15,885 nt of DNA from the NCBI GenBank assembly GCA_004554395.1, contig SFMP01000051.1, forward strand, positions 1-15,885, given 5' to 3'. Under the pieces are notes generated by a model. That model worked only from the letters and a program-made list of their open reading frames with translations. It was not told the DNA's origin and did no database searches. How positions within the stretch are numbered: position 1 is the first letter of the stretch; the number at the start of each line of letters is the position of its first letter. This document shows, piece by piece, positions 12,322 to 15,885 of this stretch. The DNA comes from Myxococcales bacterium. GTDB taxonomy: Bacteria; Myxococcota_A; Bradymonadia; UBA4248. A program made the translations under genes and the position numbers.

Positions 12322-15204
12322 TCATAATCCGAGCATAAAGACGACGGCATGCCCGCCCTCGCTTGCCCCGCCCCAGGCATAGAGCAATTGCATGCGAAGC
12401 ATTTGGCGATATCCAATCGTGTAATCGACGAGCAACTTTGCCCCGATGTCGTATTTCGACGACGATATATCGAATGCCTTGTGCCAAGCATAGCCCCATG
12501 AGGTAAAAGCGCCCACACCTAAGCGATTTATCCCGATGGGCAATGTCGACGTGCCCAAATCGACTTCGGCAATGAGTGCATGCCAACTCAATTTCGCATA
12601 GAAATAATGGCTCCCATAGAGAGAATCGGCGGGGTAGCCATAGAGCATAGATTCTTGCGTTGCCGTATAAGCCCCGCTCTGACCGATCGACATCGAAAAC
12701 GGCTGGCGATTCTCGTCCGTCGAAACCGTCGTTCCACCCGATCCTTCTATTTGAACCGTTTGCGGAAGCCACGAAACGGGGATTGTCCAAGCAGCACTAA
12801 CGCCGGCTCGAGCGATCAAGCTGTAATCATCGGCGCCTAGCCATGGCGCTTCAAACCGCAAACTCACCGACGCACCAACGCCCTCGCCTGCTGCCATACT
12901 GCGTTCGAATTGACGCTTCGACGAATAAGACCAGCTCACGGCGAGTGCGTTGTGCCAACCTAACGAGGGAATGTTGGGGTATTCGAATGGATCGGTGCGG
13001 AGCCAGTAGAGGTTATCTTTGGCATATTGATAGTTCAAGGCATATCGAATCGATAACAAATGCGTCGAAAGACGCGTATTCCACGTTCGCCCAACATCGA
13101 TCGAAGAATCGATCGTTTGATAATCGAAATACCGGTATTTCCCAGGTTTGAGTTCGTATGCGCTACGCCCCGGAGCCATGCCATGCATCAAGCCGACTTC
13201 CCATAAACCGCCCAACCACGCATAATTCAACAAATATTCGAAATCGTTGCGCTGCGGGTAATAGCCAAAACTCAATGAATAACTATGATGCTGAGCATAA
13301 TCGGTACGCGCAATGAGCGCACCGATTCGCGTATCGTTGCCAGCCAAAGCCACGCTCGGCGTCCACATCTGCGGCCAAAGCCATCGATACGGTTTATATG
13401 GCGATTCCGAATGGAATAATTTTTCATTGTCGTTCGAATGATTTGCAGAATATTCTGCATCGTTTGCATTTTCGTGGTGAATCGTTTGATATATGCGAAG
13501 ATCATTCGATTCGATCGCCTCGAGCGCCTGCCCTTTGGGCGTGTAGCCAATGTAATAGATATCGCCCGCTTTCGACGCCGTTGGCGCCATCATACCATCG
13601 ACGATATGCGTGAGCCGATGCGATTGAGAAGTCGATCGATCGAAATGCCAGAGATTGAGCATTCCCGCGTTATCGCTCACGTAATAAATCGCGCCATCTT
13701 CCGAAAAATAGGGCGAAAGCTCCGATTCCCAAGAATTCGTCAAGCGCGTCCTTTTCCATCGATCGCCCGATCCATGGGGAGCGAAGATGAACAAATCGCG
13801 TTGTTTTGCCATAGGGTCGAATACCGATGCCACGATTTGCCCGCGCCAAGCGTCGATATCGTCGATTTGCTCGTAGGGGGCACTTCGATAAATACGCTGT
13901 TTATCGTCGCTCCCGAGGCGGCGGCGATAGACAACTGTCGATTCATCGCTTTGTTCGACCCAATACAGAGCTTCGTCGTCGATGGCTATCGCACGTATAT
14001 GAGCTGCATCGGGCACTTGGCGCACGAGCCCCGATTCCACATCGTAGACGAAAAGCCTGTTGTGCGTGCAATAGCCATCTTCGACGACCGATTGAACGAA
14101 ATACAATTGTCGATCATCTAGAGACCAGCGATGCTGGCATTCTCCGTAACAAGCGACGATATCGGTTTCTTTGCCCGACTCAATATTGCGTTCGACGATG
14201 CGTTGCCCACTCATGCCATCGTTTTTGACATAGGAAATCGCATTTTTTGTATGCAAAGATCGCGGATATTTGTGGCGATGGGGCGAAACTAAGGCGCGAT
14301 GCGGCGTCGTCGGAGCCATCATCTGCCAAGCAAGTTTTTCGGCTTGCGCACCGATCGCCGCTTTGCGGCGCCAAGCCTCGTATAAGCCATCGAGCGTATC
14401 GCCCCAAGTCTTGAGCGCTGCGCGATTGAGCCCGTATGGCACCCAATCGTCACCATAATGGGCATGAAATTCGGCAAACTTTTCGTCGCCGTATTCAAGA
14501 GCGAGCGATTCGACGAAAAAAGCGCCAAAGAGATACGATCCCATTCCACTGGGCCATCGACTCATTCCCGTCGATATCCGCCCCAAATCGGGAATCGTTC
14601 CCGATAACGCCGCCTGACGCATTATCGTTCGATAGACGGGATTGCGCAATCGCCCGCGAGTTCCCATCTTCGTCTCGTAATAAACGGCTAAACCCTCGGT
14701 ATACCAACGCGGTGCCGTCGCATTATTGCGCGCAACTTTGCCCAAAAGCGCATTGATGACTTCGTAAAACGACGATCGCGAATTATCGGTATGCAAAATA
14801 TGCGTATATTCGTGAAGCACGAGCTGGCGCACCCAATCGTCATAAGTCGCGAGTTCGGACGATGGCGGCGGCGGATAAGCGTAGAGATGGATTTCGGTCG
14901 ATGGCGTCGACCGCGCCCAGCCATTGGCATCGTCATATTTTCCTTCGACGACGATATGCGTCTTTTCGCGCGGTTCCCAACCGAGCGCCGGACTCAATAC
15001 CTTATGCGCTTCTTCAGCCCACTCAATCGCTTTCTGAGCAAATGCGCGTTTCGTTTCGGGGTAATGAATCCAAAAATGATCGGTTTCGATTTCGTACCAA
15101 TCGACATCTGGGTCGTCGGCGGCTCGTGCATTCGAACATAGCCCCCATATCGCCCATGTACAAAAGCACAAACTCGATATCATGCGCCTACCGACGAAGC
15201 GCAT
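12322..15204 (-). CDS. Secreted outer-membrane-type protein: gluzincin metallopeptidase, beta-propeller and C-terminal beta-barrel
   Basis: Numbered from the ATG at 15204 (960 aa), residues 1-28 form a signal peptide (RR near the start, a hydrophobic stretch, cleavage after ARA). Next is a metallopeptidase-like domain with HEYTH at 131-135 and the downstream WYTEG giving Glu170: the zinc ligands and catalytic Glu132 of a gluzincin (peptidase-MA-like). The middle, about 290-590, has repeated blade-like segments of TolB/PD40 type (RWSLDDRQLYFV, LSPYFSEDGAIYYVSDNAG). The last ~300 residues alternate aromatic and polar residues and resemble an outer-membrane beta-barrel, ending FMLGL. Whether it cleaves peptides is unproven. 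An upstream in-frame TTG or CTG region would bury the signal peptide and overlap the neighbouring gene, so 15204 is preferred, though no strong ribosome binding site is seen. It lies 65 bases after the repeat-protein gene, probably in one operon. Confidence 0.8.
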   Translation of the reverse strand: MRFVGRRMISSLCFCTWAIWGLCSNARAADDPDVDWYEIETDHFWIHYPETKRAFAQKAIEWAEEAHKVLSPALGWEPREKTHIVVEGKYDDANGWARSTPSTEIHLYAYPPPPSSELATYDDWVRQLVLHEYTHILHTDNSRSSFYEVINALLGKVARNNATAPRWYTEGLAVYYETKMGTRGRLRNPVYRTIMRQAALSGTIPDLGRISTGMSRWPSGMGSYLFGAFFVESLALEYGDEKFAEFHAHYGDDWVPYGLNRAALKTWGDTLDGLYEAWRRKAAIGAQAEKLAWQMMAPTTPHRALVSPHRHKYPRSLHTKNAISYVKNDGMSGQRIVERNIESGKETDIVACYGECQHRWSLDDRQLYFVQSVVEDGYCTHNRLFVYDVESGLVRQVPDAAHIRAIAIDDEALYWVEQSDESTVVYRRRLGSDDKQRIYRSAPYEQIDDIDAWRGQIVASVFDPMAKQRDLFIFAPHGSGDRWKRTRLTNSWESELSPYFSEDGAIYYVSDNAGMLNLWHFDRSTSQSHRLTHIVDGMMAPTASKAGDIYYIGYTPKGQALEAIESNDLRIYQTIHHENANDAEYSANHSNDNEKLFHSESPYKPYRWLWPQMWTPSVALAGNDTRIGALIARTDYAQHHSYSLSFGYYPQRNDFEYLLNYAWLGGLWEVGLMHGMAPGRSAYELKPGKYRYFDYQTIDSSIDVGRTWNTRLSTHLLSIRYALNYQYAKDNLYWLRTDPFEYPNIPSLGWHNALAVSWSYSSKRQFERSMAAGEGVGASVSLRFEAPWLGADDYSLIARAGVSAAWTIPVSWLPQTVQIEGSGGTTVSTDENRQPFSMSIGQSGAYTATQESMLYGYPADSLYGSHYFYAKLSWHALIAEVDLGTSTLPIGINRLGVGAFTSWGYAWHKAFDISSSKYDIGAKLLVDYTIGYRQMLRMQLLYAWGGASEGGHAVVFMLGL

Positions 15205-15269
15205 TGTAACGTTGAATCCGCCGCCACCTTTTACCATGCAAAAATACGCCAACTCCGAAATTGCGCCAT

Positions 15270-15885
15270 CTACATGCGCAAGTAATTCCACTCGAAAGCT
15301 TCGATTCGCAAATTATCGCGATACGTCTTTTTGGCGCGTTGTATGACTTCGTAAGCCTCTTGCATATCGCCATCGTTGAGATACTGCCGACAAGTGGCCA
15401 GCAACTTGACGATGTCTTCGTCTTCTTTTTTTCTGCGTTCGGCTTCTTCGCGAGCCTGCCGCTCGGCTTCTTCGCGCGCTAGCTGCTCTGCTTCTTCGCG
15501 CGCTAACCGCTCTGCTTCTTCGCGCGCTAACCGCTCTGCTTCTTCGCGCGCTAACCGCTCTGCTTCTTCGCGCGCTAGCCGTTCTGCTTCTTCGCGCGCT
15601 AGCCGTTCTGCTTCTTCGCGAGCCAAGCGCTCGGCTTCTTCGCGCGCTAGCCGTTCTGCTTCTTCGCGCGCTAACCGCTCCGCTTCTTCGCGCGCTAACC
15701 GCTCTGCTTCTTCGCGCGCTAACCGCTCCGCTTCTTCGCGCGCTAACCGCTCTGCTTCTTCGCGCGCTAGCCGCTCTGCTTCTTCGCGCGCTAGCCGCTC
15801 TGCTTCTTCGCGCGCTAGCCGTTCTGCTTCTTCGCGCGCTAGCCGTTCTGCTTCTTCGCGCGCTAGCCGCTCTGCTTCTTCGCGC
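15270..15885 (-). CDS. Protein with 8-residue Glu/Arg/Ala repeats, C-terminal part (N-terminus outside the window)
   Basis: The reading frame stays open from the window edge to a TAG at 15270, giving about 204 visible residues. Most are perfect repeats of an 8-residue unit (EEAERLAR), highly charged and helix-forming with i/i+4 Glu-Arg pairs, as in long single helices or coiled coils. The last ~47 residues (from IVKLLATCRQYL to the end) differ and look like a pair of amphipathic helices of TPR type. No motif identifies a function. The true start lies off the window; TTG codons inside the repeats are simply leucines. It precedes the metallopeptidase gene on the same strand, so an envelope-linked role is a guess from context. 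Confidence 0.8.
   Translation of the reverse strand, partial: REEAERLAREEAERLAREEAERLAREEAERLAREEAERLAREEAERLAREEAERLAREEAERLAREEAERLAREEAERLAREEAERLAREEAERLAREEAERLAREEAERLAREEAERLAREEAERLAREEAEQLAREEAERQAREEAERRKKEDEDIVKLLATCRQYLNDGDMQEAYEVIQRAKKTYRDNLRIEAFEWNYLRM
15443..15885. repeat. 24-bp in-frame tandem repeat, 19 units visible
   Basis: The anchor cttcttcgcg recurs exactly every 24 bases from 15443 to 15875 and reaches the window edge, so the array continues outside. Units differ mainly by silent changes (TAACC or TAGCC; CGC or CGT; TCT or TCC). The two units nearest the 3' end of the gene have diverged most. There are no insertions or deletions, so the frame is kept. This is a typical substrate for slippage and copy-number change. 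Confidence 0.95.

Noticed and set aside
15100..15160. Lipoprotein signal on the metallopeptidase
   Set aside because: A Cys occurs in the signal region, but the residues before it do not form a lipobox; cleavage after ARA fits signal peptidase I better.

Overview
The window comes from a Gram-negative bacterial chromosome of moderate GC. Its coding regions are unusually rich in TCG, GAC and ATCG words. The Gram-negative call rests on a signal-peptide-bearing protein that ends in an apparent outer-membrane beta-barrel. The RarA-methyltransferase-like fusion, the acidic tail on IF3, the orphan contractile-tail tube protein and the hairpin-rich intergenic DNA would fit a deltaproteobacterial/myxobacterial/Bradymonadota-like lineage. 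That placement is inference from gene style, not from a marker gene. There is no rRNA, tRNA, CRISPR array or recognisable IS transposase.

Layout. 1-98 is a cluster of small hairpins. 180-2387 (+) encodes RarA fused to a methyltransferase-like domain. It converges on infC (3112-2498, -), with a hairpin terminator between them. 3113-3654 is intergenic DNA with unusual structure: a five-copy 21-bp T-tract array, an element with 18-bp terminal inverted repeats, a terminator and copy 1 of a dispersed repeat. 6393-3655 (-) is a DEAH-box helicase. 6394-6888 carries the helicase promoter and a run of bulged hairpins leading into gmk (6889-7521, +). 7522-7899 holds a 15-bp-arm palindrome and copy 2 of the dispersed repeat. 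8244-7900 (-) is a MIF-type tautomerase, divergent from mutS (8598-11405, +). A bidirectional terminator follows mutS. On the minus strand there are then a lone gp19-like tube protein (12008-11532), a metallopeptidase/beta-propeller/beta-barrel protein (15204-12322) and the C-terminal part of a protein built of 8-residue repeats (15885-15270, entering from beyond the window).

How the genes relate. Most are housekeeping information-processing genes: replication-fork maintenance (rarA), translation initiation (infC), RNA/RNP remodelling (DEAH helicase), nucleotide metabolism (gmk) and mismatch repair (mutS). They are mostly single transcription units, and neighbours often point in opposite directions. 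infC has no rpmI-rplT behind it. The right end has an envelope theme: the repeat protein and the large outer-membrane-like metallopeptidase are 65 bases apart on one strand and probably co-transcribed. The tube protein lies downstream with its own promoter and ribosome binding site.

The least explained content is intergenic. A hairpin family keeps a core and an unpaired base while its outer stems change in a compensated way. A dispersed repeat lies just 3' of two unrelated minus-strand genes. There are also several long perfect palindromes. I found no complete new multi-gene system. The orphan tube protein and the hairpin family are the best leads.
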